From: Planctomycetota bacterium
GTDB taxonomy: Bacteria > Planctomycetota > B15-G4
DNA: 64,000 bases
Direction of reading: 5' to 3'
Assembly: GCA_029259695.1 (NCBI GenBank)
Contig: JAJDEQ010000195.1
Coordinates: 1 to 64,000 of the forward strand
Positions 24,185 through 31,728 of the stretch are shown here, one piece after another. Under the pieces are notes generated by a model. It saw nothing but the letters and a program-made list of their open reading frames with translations. It was not told where the DNA came from and ran no database searches. Position numbers and translations under genes: made by a program. Positions within the stretch are counted from its first letter, which is position 1. Each line of letters starts with the position of its first letter.

Positions 24185-26008
24185 TCACTCGGTCTCGCTC
24201 CCGGTCACGATCATCGGCGTGGTGAGGATCAGCAGCTCGCGCAGCTTGTTCTGGTCCTGGCCGCTCTTGAACAGCTGACTCAGGAACGGGATCTCGCTCA
24301 GGAACGGCACGTCGGACTTGGTCGAGCCGGTCGAGTTCAGGATCAACCCGCCCAGCACGATCGTGCCGTCGGCTGTGTTCGCGATCGTGGTCGCGATCGT
24401 GTTCTGCACGCCGGGGTCGGCGCGCCCGTTGAGATGAGCGCTCACACCCGTGCCGCCGTCCGGGGGCACGAGTTCGCGCACGACCAGCACGTCGTCGAGG
24501 TTCGACGCCGTGTCCGGGTCGATGGGCGGCGTGCCGCTCAGGCTGAGCAATGGCATCTCCAGGCGCGCGACCCGCCCGAGCACGCGATTGACGACGATCG
24601 GCTCGCCCTGCTTCGCGCTGAGCTTGACCACCTTGTCGACGAAGCGATCGAACTTCTTCGTGATCGCCGCGTGCCGCGCCGCGGCGCGCTTCTGGAACTT
24701 CCTGGCCATGTCCGCCGCGAAGCCGCAGGCGTCAGCCTGGAAGAGGTCGGGGATCTCGTTCTCGGTGACGCTGGCGCTCTGCAGGCCACTGATCGCGTTG
24801 GACTGTGGGTTGGCCCGCGTCAGTCGCTGCCAGAAGGCGATGTTGCCACGGGCGTTGGTCATGTCGCAGTGCCCGGTGTGCAGCGCCGTCCCGCCCGTGA
24901 CCTGACCGCTGGCGAGCGCCTTGAGGTGGCTGGCGAACAGCTTGTTGAGGTCGCCCAGGATGCCCCCGGTGACCTGGCCGAAGAACTTCGACTCGATCCG
25001 CACTTGCTGTCGGAAGTCCTTCACGACCGTAGCGACCTCGGCGTTCGTCGTCGTCACCCGGGGGGCCGACAGCGTGAGCGCATCCGTGGCGCCCTCCAAT
25101 GCGGTGAGTTCGAGCTGGACGGTGAGGAAGCCGTCGGCGCCCACCAGCGGCGTGACCTCCAGGGAGAGCGTGCCCTGACCGTCGGTGACGGGGATGTCGG
25201 GAACGGCGACCGACTCACCGGCCATGGACGAGAGGTCGAAGTCCACGTCGCTCAGCGACGAACGGAAACCCAGCTCGAGCAGGTCACGATCGTCACCGGC
25301 GCTGATGAAACGCGCGGCGATGAAGATCTGGGTGGTCCGTGTGTCGAGTCCGCCGGGCGCGTCGGCGGGTCCGTCGCCGCCGGCGTCCGGATCGGAGGGC
25401 GGCAGCACGCGCCACTGCATGCCGCCGTGGGCTGGGAAGCGGTAGCGTACGTCGAGCGTGTCGCCGGCCTTGCTCGCGGCCTTGGTCAAGCCCAACGCGA
25501 ACTTCAGCCAGGTCTTCTCGAGCTTCTCGTCGGTCTTGTCGAGCAGCTTCTCGACGCCGGCCTGATAGGCGTCCCACACGCCGCCGCCGCCGGCCTGGAA
25601 GTCGGGACCGGGCTGCGGCACGCCGTCGGCACCACCCGCGAGCAGGGCCGCGCCGTCCTGGGCCAGTCCGACGGTGGTGGCCTCGACGACGAGCTCGAGC
25701 GCGAACCTGCGATCGGACACGGCGTCGACGGCCTGCGACACGGCCATGACCAGGTCGACCGTCTCGTCGGCGTAGTCACCGGCGATCGTCTTGAGGTCGG
25801 CGGCCAGTCCCTTCGTCGCCTCGCTGGTCGCGGTCTTCACCGCCTTGAGCGCGGTGCGCGACGTCTGCTTGAACGCGGCGGCGAGCGGGTCCTTGGCGGC
25901 GAGCGCGCGGGGAGCGACGGCGAGGGCGAAGGACACCCCCAACGCCATGCCGAGCGCCCCACTGAACGACGCCGGGCGGACACGAGAACAGGGCGACATG
26001 GATGACAT
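24185..26008 (-). CDS. Secretin-like protein with unusual N-terminal region
   Basis: The product is 607 aa, with GGAGGG about 8 nt before ATG 26008 and a signal peptide (GALGMALGVSFALAVAPRALA). The last ~60 residues carry the secretin family signature: DGTIVLGGLILNSTGSTKSD, VPFLSEIPFLSQLF and KLRELLILTTPMIV. A preceding beta region (ARVEMPLLSLSGTPP, VVRELVPPDGGTGV) fits the gate-forming domain. The first ~230 residues are helix-rich (ALKAVKTATSEATKGLAADL) and do not look like canonical N0/N1 domains. It might be the outer-membrane channel for the pseudopilus machinery at 1-9 kb, but it lies apart from it and has no obvious partner gene. Confidence 0.7.
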   Translation of the reverse strand: MSSMSPCSRVRPASFSGALGMALGVSFALAVAPRALAAKDPLAAAFKQTSRTALKAVKTATSEATKGLAADLKTIAGDYADETVDLVMAVSQAVDAVSDRRFALELVVEATTVGLAQDGAALLAGGADGVPQPGPDFQAGGGGVWDAYQAGVEKLLDKTDEKLEKTWLKFALGLTKAASKAGDTLDVRYRFPAHGGMQWRVLPPSDPDAGGDGPADAPGGLDTRTTQIFIAARFISAGDDRDLLELGFRSSLSDVDFDLSSMAGESVAVPDIPVTDGQGTLSLEVTPLVGADGFLTVQLELTALEGATDALTLSAPRVTTTNAEVATVVKDFRQQVRIESKFFGQVTGGILGDLNKLFASHLKALASGQVTGGTALHTGHCDMTNARGNIAFWQRLTRANPQSNAISGLQSASVTENEIPDLFQADACGFAADMARKFQKRAAARHAAITKKFDRFVDKVVKLSAKQGEPIVVNRVLGRVARLEMPLLSLSGTPPIDPDTASNLDDVLVVRELVPPDGGTGVSAHLNGRADPGVQNTIATTIANTADGTIVLGGLILNSTGSTKSDVPFLSEIPFLSQLFKSGQDQNKLRELLILTTPMIVTGSETE

Positions 26009-26093
26009 GGGACAGTCCCTCCGAGATGCTGGCGATCGCGATCATACGCCGCCGGGGCAGGGCCGCGGAGACCGCCCCGGAACCGCGACAGCT

Positions 26094-29000
26094 CTACTGC
26101 GGCACCTTGAGCACGAAGCCCGGGTTGCCGTAGAGCACGTAGTCGGCCCAATCCACACTGCGCGACGCACGCACCGCGCCGCGCCCGTCCGACAATGCAG
26201 CCCCCACCGACCGGCCGGCCAGCAGGGCGTCGTAGAACTTCGCCGAGAAGACCGCGGCGCCCTTGTCCCCGACAGGCCAGTAGGTGCCGACGTAGTTCGC
26301 GACGCCGCCGCGCAGGAAGGCCTCTGCCAGCCCCACGTTGCGATCGATGAACCCGCGACCGGTGCCCCGCTGGGTGTTGGTGCGGGAGCGCTTGGCACTG
26401 CGCCGCCCGCGCACGCGCGCCGCTTCGCACGCGTTGAAGAACACCAGCGCCGGGAGCTTGCTGAGACCCGCCAGGTTGGCCCCGGTGAGCAGCCGCTCAT
26501 CGTGGCACAGCAACCCGCTGCGACGCCGGTCGTGCTCGTCGAACTGCGCGTGTCCGGCGTAGTGCACCATGTCGAACTCACCCGACTGGAACGCCGAACG
26601 CAGCGCGGTCCAGGTGGCTTCTTCGCCGCGCAGTTCGTGGATGCGCACCCGGCCGTCGCTCTGGAACTGCTCGCGTACGCGGTCGCCTTCGCGCTCGGCC
26701 CCATCGAGGTCTTCAGTCGGATTGACCACCAGCAGCAGGTCGAGCCGCCGCCCCATGCGTCGCTCGTCGAGCCACTTGGCCACGGACATGTTCTCCGCGG
26801 CGTACTTGCGCACCAGCCCGGCCTCCCCCGCGGGGAACCAGCCGCCCAGGCACAAGGTCTCCCAGGGGATGCGTGACGTCCCGGCGTCGTTCACGACGAC
26901 CAGCGGCCGCTCCCGCTCGCGCGAGAGGATCTGGGACACCGAGTCGGGCAGCACGAGGCCGGCCAGCGCGGCGCCGAACGCCTTCAGCTCGCCCGCCGTG
27001 AGCCACGCGATCGAGTCGAGGTGGTCCTCGAGCGCGGACCGGGACACCTCGATCGTGTCGGTGACGACGGTCGCCTTGCCGCCGGAGGTGAGCACCGACG
27101 CGCGGTAGTCCAGCTTGCGCCGGCCGCTGCGCTCCTCGCGCATGATCAGGTAGGTCGGCTCGGGAGCCGCCACGACGAGCCGCGCGCGGGTCACCTCGGG
27201 CGCCTCCGGCTCGACCGGCAGGTCGACTTCCTCCAGCGTGACCTCGACGTCGTCGAACAGCGACGTGGTCGACAGCGAGAGCAGCTCGTTGCGCATCGTC
27301 TCGTAGCGCTCGGAGTCCATCTCGCACAACGTCACCGAGCGCAGGCGCGAGCGTGCGTCCACGTCCCTGATGCCCGAGAACACACCCTCCACCAGGCTGC
27401 GCAGCGATTCCCGCAGGCTCGTCACCGAACCCGAACCGATCAGCACCGTGGCGAAGTCCTGCACCCCGGTGAGCGTGAGCGTGCGCACGAGGTTCTCGGC
27501 CGCGAGACGCAGCACGTCGTCGCTGAACTCGTCGAAGGAACCGAGGCCCACGAAGCCGCACAACTCGGAGCGGATGCGCTGCTGGCCCGCGGGCAGCAGG
27601 AACACCTCGCCCAGCTTTCCGTCGAACATGCGGCGCGTGGTGAACTCGGTGATGGCGCCGTCCAGGGCGGCATCGATCGCCCGCGCGGCGCCCCCCGGTT
27701 CCACGTCGCGGAAGAGACCCAGCACGATGGCGCGAGTGCGCACCTGGGTGATGCTGCCGTGCGCCAGGTAGATGTCGAGGCGGTGCTGCTTGCGGCGACC
27801 GACGACGATCGGTTGGGCGCTCGTGCCGAACACGCGCAGGGCGGTGCCGGGCGCCAGCGTGGGCTCGGCGCCGGTGCTCATCGGCGCCGCCACTTCCTCG
27901 AGCAACTGCCGGTAGTCGTTCGCGCCGAGTTCACCGCGCGTGCGCCCCGCGAACGCGGCCGGCGCCGCCGTGGCGCGCACGGGCCACGACCCGACGCGCC
28001 GCTTGGGCGCCCACGACGTGTCCAGCTGCGACGTCTCGCCGCGCTCGAGGATCTCCGCCACCGCGCGACCGACCTTGCCGTTGTTGGGCAGGCTGCCGTG
28101 GGACTCCTCGACGTAGTAGGTCTGCTTGACGCCCGGCAGCAGGGCGAAGTCGAGCGGCACCGTTCCGTCGCCGCGCAGCGATGCGCTGAACTGGAAGTCG
28201 CCGTCGCGCAGCTCCACGCCCGTGGTGGTCTCCTGCCCCACGCCGGCGATCATCACCATGCGCTCGCTGCCTGGGGCCATGCGCTCCTGCGCCGCGGGGG
28301 CGCCATCCAACAGGCCGGGCACGGGTCGCGGTCCCGTGTCGGGCCAGGTGCCGGCGTCGTAGAGGTCGAGGGTCGAGAACTTCGCGCGGGCCGGCAGCAT
28401 CTCGTACAGGCCGGGGAAGGTGGCGAAGACCTCGTTCACGAGTTCCTCGGCGCTGTGCCGGAGGTCGAGGAAGTCCAGCTTGGTCAGGATCGAGTAGGTG
28501 CCACGCAACGCCTGCGCCGGAACGAACGAACCGAAGTTGGGCGTACCCAACATGATCAGCCGCTGCACCTTGTCACGCTGCCGCCCCAGGAGCTTCAGGG
28601 CCGTGCGCGAGACGAGCCCACCCATGCTGTGGGCCACCAGGCTCACCCGCCCGTGGCGCTCGGTCTCCTCCAGGACGCGCCGTCTCAGTTCGGTGCCCAG
28701 GTGGACCAGTGAGCGACGCCAGTCGAACGGGTGGAAGGCCGTGTCGAAGCCGCGTAGCTCGAGCTGCAGTTTCAGCTTGAGGTAGGCGAGCAGGATCACG
28801 CCCAGGGGGACCACGTCCGGATCACCGGTTCCGAGGGCCAGGTCGGTCAGGTTGCCCCGGACCACGTCGAGCGGGTCGAGCCACAGGGCGTCGTCGAACA
28901 GGGCCCCCTTGGTGCCCAGCTTGGAGCCCATGATCCCGGGCAGGATCAGCACGCGCGGACCGCCGCGACGAGCGCGCCCGCGCGCCTTGCGCTTCAGCGC

Positions 29001-29240
29001 CACGAGTTCCTCGTAGCCGTTCTCGCCGAAGTACGCCTCGAGCAGGTCGCGATGCTCGCCGCTGAAGAGCGCCTCCTCGACCGCATCGTCGTGCAGCTTG
29101 TAGGCCGTCCGGGCCCGCACCGGCACCCGCGCGAGCTTCGGCGCTGCTTTCTTGCGCGCCGTCTTCTTGCGCGTGGCCTTCTTGCGCGTGGCCTTCTTGC
29201 GCGTGGCCTTCTTGCGCGTGGCCTTCTTGCGTGCCGCCAT
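26094..29240 (-). CDS. Lys-rich tail + LCAT-type lipase + M17-N-like domain + CHAT caspase-like protease fusion
   Basis: The start is ATG 29240, preceded by GGGGGAGG. The product is 1048 aa. Residues 1-35 contain repeated ATRKK units, like histone-H1-like tails. Residues about 95-400 form an LCAT-type alpha/beta hydrolase: RVLILPGIMGSKLG, the nucleophile elbow LVAHSMGG (Ser205), GDGTVP (Asp358) and ESHGS (His381). Residues about 487-660 resemble the macrodomain-like N-domain of M17 leucine aminopeptidases. The C-terminal ~200 residues are a CHAT domain with MVHYAGHAQFD (His897) and VFFNACEAAR (Cys938), followed by GVANYVGTYWPVGDKGA. No signal peptide is present, so it is cytoplasmic. Lipase and caspase-like protease in one chain suggests a conflict or cell-suicide effector; this is inference. 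Confidence 0.88.
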   Translation of the reverse strand: MAARKKATRKKATRKKATRKKATRKKTARKKAAPKLARVPVRARTAYKLHDDAVEEALFSGEHRDLLEAYFGENGYEELVALKRKARGRARRGGPRVLILPGIMGSKLGTKGALFDDALWLDPLDVVRGNLTDLALGTGDPDVVPLGVILLAYLKLKLQLELRGFDTAFHPFDWRRSLVHLGTELRRRVLEETERHGRVSLVAHSMGGLVSRTALKLLGRQRDKVQRLIMLGTPNFGSFVPAQALRGTYSILTKLDFLDLRHSAEELVNEVFATFPGLYEMLPARAKFSTLDLYDAGTWPDTGPRPVPGLLDGAPAAQERMAPGSERMVMIAGVGQETTTGVELRDGDFQFSASLRGDGTVPLDFALLPGVKQTYYVEESHGSLPNNGKVGRAVAEILERGETSQLDTSWAPKRRVGSWPVRATAAPAAFAGRTRGELGANDYRQLLEEVAAPMSTGAEPTLAPGTALRVFGTSAQPIVVGRRKQHRLDIYLAHGSITQVRTRAIVLGLFRDVEPGGAARAIDAALDGAITEFTTRRMFDGKLGEVFLLPAGQQRIRSELCGFVGLGSFDEFSDDVLRLAAENLVRTLTLTGVQDFATVLIGSGSVTSLRESLRSLVEGVFSGIRDVDARSRLRSVTLCEMDSERYETMRNELLSLSTTSLFDDVEVTLEEVDLPVEPEAPEVTRARLVVAAPEPTYLIMREERSGRRKLDYRASVLTSGGKATVVTDTIEVSRSALEDHLDSIAWLTAGELKAFGAALAGLVLPDSVSQILSRERERPLVVVNDAGTSRIPWETLCLGGWFPAGEAGLVRKYAAENMSVAKWLDERRMGRRLDLLLVVNPTEDLDGAEREGDRVREQFQSDGRVRIHELRGEEATWTALRSAFQSGEFDMVHYAGHAQFDEHDRRRSGLLCHDERLLTGANLAGLSKLPALVFFNACEAARVRGRRSAKRSRTNTQRGTGRGFIDRNVGLAEAFLRGGVANYVGTYWPVGDKGAAVFSAKFYDALLAGRSVGAALSDGRGAVRASRSVDWADYVLYGNPGFVLKVPQ
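29169..29228. repeat. Four perfect 15-bp repeats encoding ATRKK
   Basis: Units of GCGCGTGGCCTTCTT (plus strand) run 29169-29183, 29184-29198, 29199-29213 and 29214-29228. A degenerate copy lies just below. They encode the basic N-terminal tail of the lipase-CHAT protein. Copy number could vary by slippage without changing frame. Confidence 0.9.
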
Positions 29241-29286
29241 GTGCCTCCCCCGGATTTGCGAGACGGCGGTCACTCTACCAACACGA

Positions 29287-29315
29287 AGGGGCCCGGCCGT
29301 GCAGGCCGGGCCCCT
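29287..29315 (-). terminator. Strong GC hairpin after the 29383-30792 gene
   Basis: This is a perfect 12-bp stem (AGGGGCCCGGCC paired with GGCCGGGCCCCT) with the loop GTGCA. It sits 67 bp beyond the stop of the minus-strand gene ending at 29383 and before the lipase-CHAT start. There is no long U tract on either side, so it is terminator-like but not classical. Confidence 0.65.
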
Positions 29316-29382
29316 CACTGTGCCGGGTCGGGCGGGGCGCAGTCCGACCGCCCTCACACGCCGAAACACACCTGCTCGGCTC

Positions 29383-30792
29383 CTACGGAGTCGTGGCCGA
29401 GAGCGCGTTGCTGGCCGCGAAGTCCACCGGGCCGGCGGGATCCTGGATCCACCACTGGAAGAACACGCTGAAGCCGGCGGGCAGACCCAGCGGCCACACA
29501 CCCGGCACGTCGATCACGCCGATCGGACCCGTCGGCAGCGCCACGAAGAAGCCCGGCGCGTTCGGATCGGGGACGAGCATGCCGCCCTTGAAGGGCGCGA
29601 ACACCGCGTTCACACCGACCACCAGGTAGGCCGTGCTGTTCTCGCGAGCGTGGAGCAGGCTCACCATCACCGGTGTGCCACCCACCAGCGTCCCGTTGCC
29701 GACGGCTGCGGGATCGCCGTGAGTGCCGGCCAGGGCGTGACCCATGTCGCGCCAGGCACCTTCGGCTTCCTGGTCGTTCTCTCCGAACCCGGGCAGCTCG
29801 GGCAGTGCGCCCGGCACGGGCTTGAGGATCACCACCACCTCGTCCTCCGGAACGAGCGCCAGGCCCGGGATGATCTCCAGGCACGCGTTCTCCGGCTGAC
29901 AGGCGCAGCCGTCGTACCCGGGGAACTCGTAGAACTGGCAGCGCATGATCTTGGTGCCGTGGCCGCTGCAGCTGATCGACGCGCAGATCGAGTTGTCGCA
30001 GAAGATCGCGCAGTTGTTGCCGGGGTTGAGGATCCACGGGCCGCAGGGCAGCTCGAAGATGGCGGCCGTGTCGCCGTTCACCTGGACCTCGAAGCTGGGC
30101 GTGATGTCGTGGGTGGCGAAGATGCCGGAGGTGGCCACGTCCCACTCGATCCAGACGTCGAAGAAACTGCTGTCCCCGATGCCATCACCGGCTCCCGGTG
30201 AGGGCACGACATCCAGCGAGCGGATGCGGCGATCCCAGAAGACCGGGGTGCCGTCGTAGGTGCGGGCCATCACGTCGTCACTCTGGTCGCCGTCGGGCGC
30301 CGCACCGGGCGACGGCCGCAACAGCACCATGATCTCGTCACCCGGAGCCAGCGGCGCGGCGCTCGAACTGGTGAAGGGCAGGAAGTCGCAGCCACAGCCG
30401 TTGGAGTCGACGCAGAACAGCGTCGCCGCCAGGCCGTTGACGATGCCCTCACCGCAGCCGCCGGAGCACGGCGAACAGAAGCCGCCGCCCGGGTTGACCA
30501 TGATGTCGGTGGTCTTGGTCTCGAGTGGGACACCGTTGCGCATGATCATCACCTCGGTGGACAGGTCGAGGCCGATGCTGTTCGGCTGGCCCAACCCCAC
30601 GCGCCAGACCACGTGGATCTCGTGCCGGGTGGGTTCCGTCGGCGTGGGGGCCGGCACCATGGCGATCTCGGCCACGCGGCGGTTCCACGGCTGCTGGGCG
30701 TCGACGGTCCCCGCCATCGACGCCAGCACGAGCGCCAACGGGATCAGGTGAGCCAGTCGAGGTGCACTGGGACGCTGGAAGAAGGTACTCAT
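29383..30792 (-). CDS. Secreted Cys-rich protein with ATTP-type C-terminal domain
   Basis: The start is ATG 30792, which opens a signal peptide (LAHLIPLALVLASMAGTVDA); the upstream open frame lacks support. The product is 469 aa. There are two Cys-rich clusters (GGGFCSPCSGGCGEGI with SNGCGCDFLP; NNCAIFCDNSICASISCSGH with CQFYEFPGYDGCACQPENAC) embedded in beta-rich halves of similar layout, so the protein looks internally duplicated. The final ~110 residues are the shared C-terminal domain, ending ASNALSATTP. No enzyme motif was found. It is divergent from the ECF sigma gene with about 240 bp between. Confidence 0.82.
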   Translation of the reverse strand: MSTFFQRPSAPRLAHLIPLALVLASMAGTVDAQQPWNRRVAEIAMVPAPTPTEPTRHEIHVVWRVGLGQPNSIGLDLSTEVMIMRNGVPLETKTTDIMVNPGGGFCSPCSGGCGEGIVNGLAATLFCVDSNGCGCDFLPFTSSSAAPLAPGDEIMVLLRPSPGAAPDGDQSDDVMARTYDGTPVFWDRRIRSLDVVPSPGAGDGIGDSSFFDVWIEWDVATSGIFATHDITPSFEVQVNGDTAAIFELPCGPWILNPGNNCAIFCDNSICASISCSGHGTKIMRCQFYEFPGYDGCACQPENACLEIIPGLALVPEDEVVVILKPVPGALPELPGFGENDQEAEGAWRDMGHALAGTHGDPAAVGNGTLVGGTPVMVSLLHARENSTAYLVVGVNAVFAPFKGGMLVPDPNAPGFFVALPTGPIGVIDVPGVWPLGLPAGFSVFFQWWIQDPAGPVDFAASNALSATTP

Positions 30793-31033
30793 CGTTCTGT
30801 TCCGCTCTCTTCTCTTGTTCGTTGCGGGGTGTCCGCACCCCGATCTGTCCCTCAACGCCCGGTTGCGCCGCCCAACCCGACAGCGAACCCCCGAAAAAAA
30901 CGTCGTCGTCGGCCCCCCGGGTCCCGAGCCACGCAGGGCCGCGCCCGCCCCGGTTAGACTGGCCCTCACGACGGCGGCCGGGCCGCGGGCGCGATGCCTC
31001 CGGGCGGTGGGCACACGAGCACAGAGGAGAGGC

Positions 31034-31612
31034 ATGCACGGCGACGTCACGCGTCTGCTGGGTGAGTGTCGCGAGGGCGGCAAGGACGCTCTCGACCGCG
31101 TGCTGCCCCTGGTCTACGAGGAGCTGCGCACGCTCGCCGAGCGCAGCCTGCGCCGCGAGTCGCCGGGACACACGTTGCAGGCCACCGCGCTGGTCAACGA
31201 GGCCTGGCTGCGGCTCGTGGACCAGCGCGAACAGAACTGGGAGAACCGCTCCCACTTCCTGGCCATCGCCGCCACCGCCATGCGCCGCATCCTGGTCAAT
31301 CACGCCCGAGACCGGCGCGCGCTCAAACGCGGCGGCGACCGGCAGCGCGAGACCCTGTTCGAGGCGGCCGCCCTGTTCGAGGAGCGCGCCGACGATCTGC
31401 TGGCCCTCGACGAAGCCCTCGACAAACTCGCCCGGGTGGACGACACCAAGCGACAGATCGTCGAGCTGCGCTTCTTCGCCGGCCTCAGCGCCGAGGAGAC
31501 GGCGCGTGTGCTCGACGTCTCCACCCGCACCGTCGAGCGCGGCTGGCGCCTGGCCAAGGCCTGGCTGCGGCGCGAGGTGGCCGGTTCAGCCGACGCCGGA
31601 ACGAACCGGTGA
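31034..31612 (+). CDS. ECF-type RNA polymerase sigma factor (planctomycete type)
   Basis: The start is chosen at MHGDVTRLLGECREGG (ATG 31034), just after AGGAGAGG. The product is 192 aa. The sigma2 region includes HTLQATALVNEAWLRLVDQR and SHFLAIAATAMRRILVNHAR, the pattern of the Sig-70_X6/ECF family common in Planctomycetota. Sigma4 is RQIVELRFFAGLSAEETARV followed by LDVSTRTVERGWRLAKAWLR. In these genomes such factors often sit beside Ser/Thr kinases, as here (34264). It probably directs transcription of the following secreted protease-kinase-FG-GAP set. Confidence 0.93.
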   Translation: MHGDVTRLLGECREGGKDALDRVLPLVYEELRTLAERSLRRESPGHTLQATALVNEAWLRLVDQREQNWENRSHFLAIAATAMRRILVNHARDRRALKRGGDRQRETLFEAAALFEERADDLLALDEALDKLARVDDTKRQIVELRFFAGLSAEETARVLDVSTRTVERGWRLAKAWLRREVAGSADAGTNR

Positions 31613-31728
31613 AAGCCCTCGGTACCCGCCGAGCCGATCCCCAGGAAACGCGAAGAAACCTGTCGGGCTGCCGACGCAGACCGTGCGTGAACACTCGAAC
31701 CCATCACTCCAACGACACGCGTGACGCC

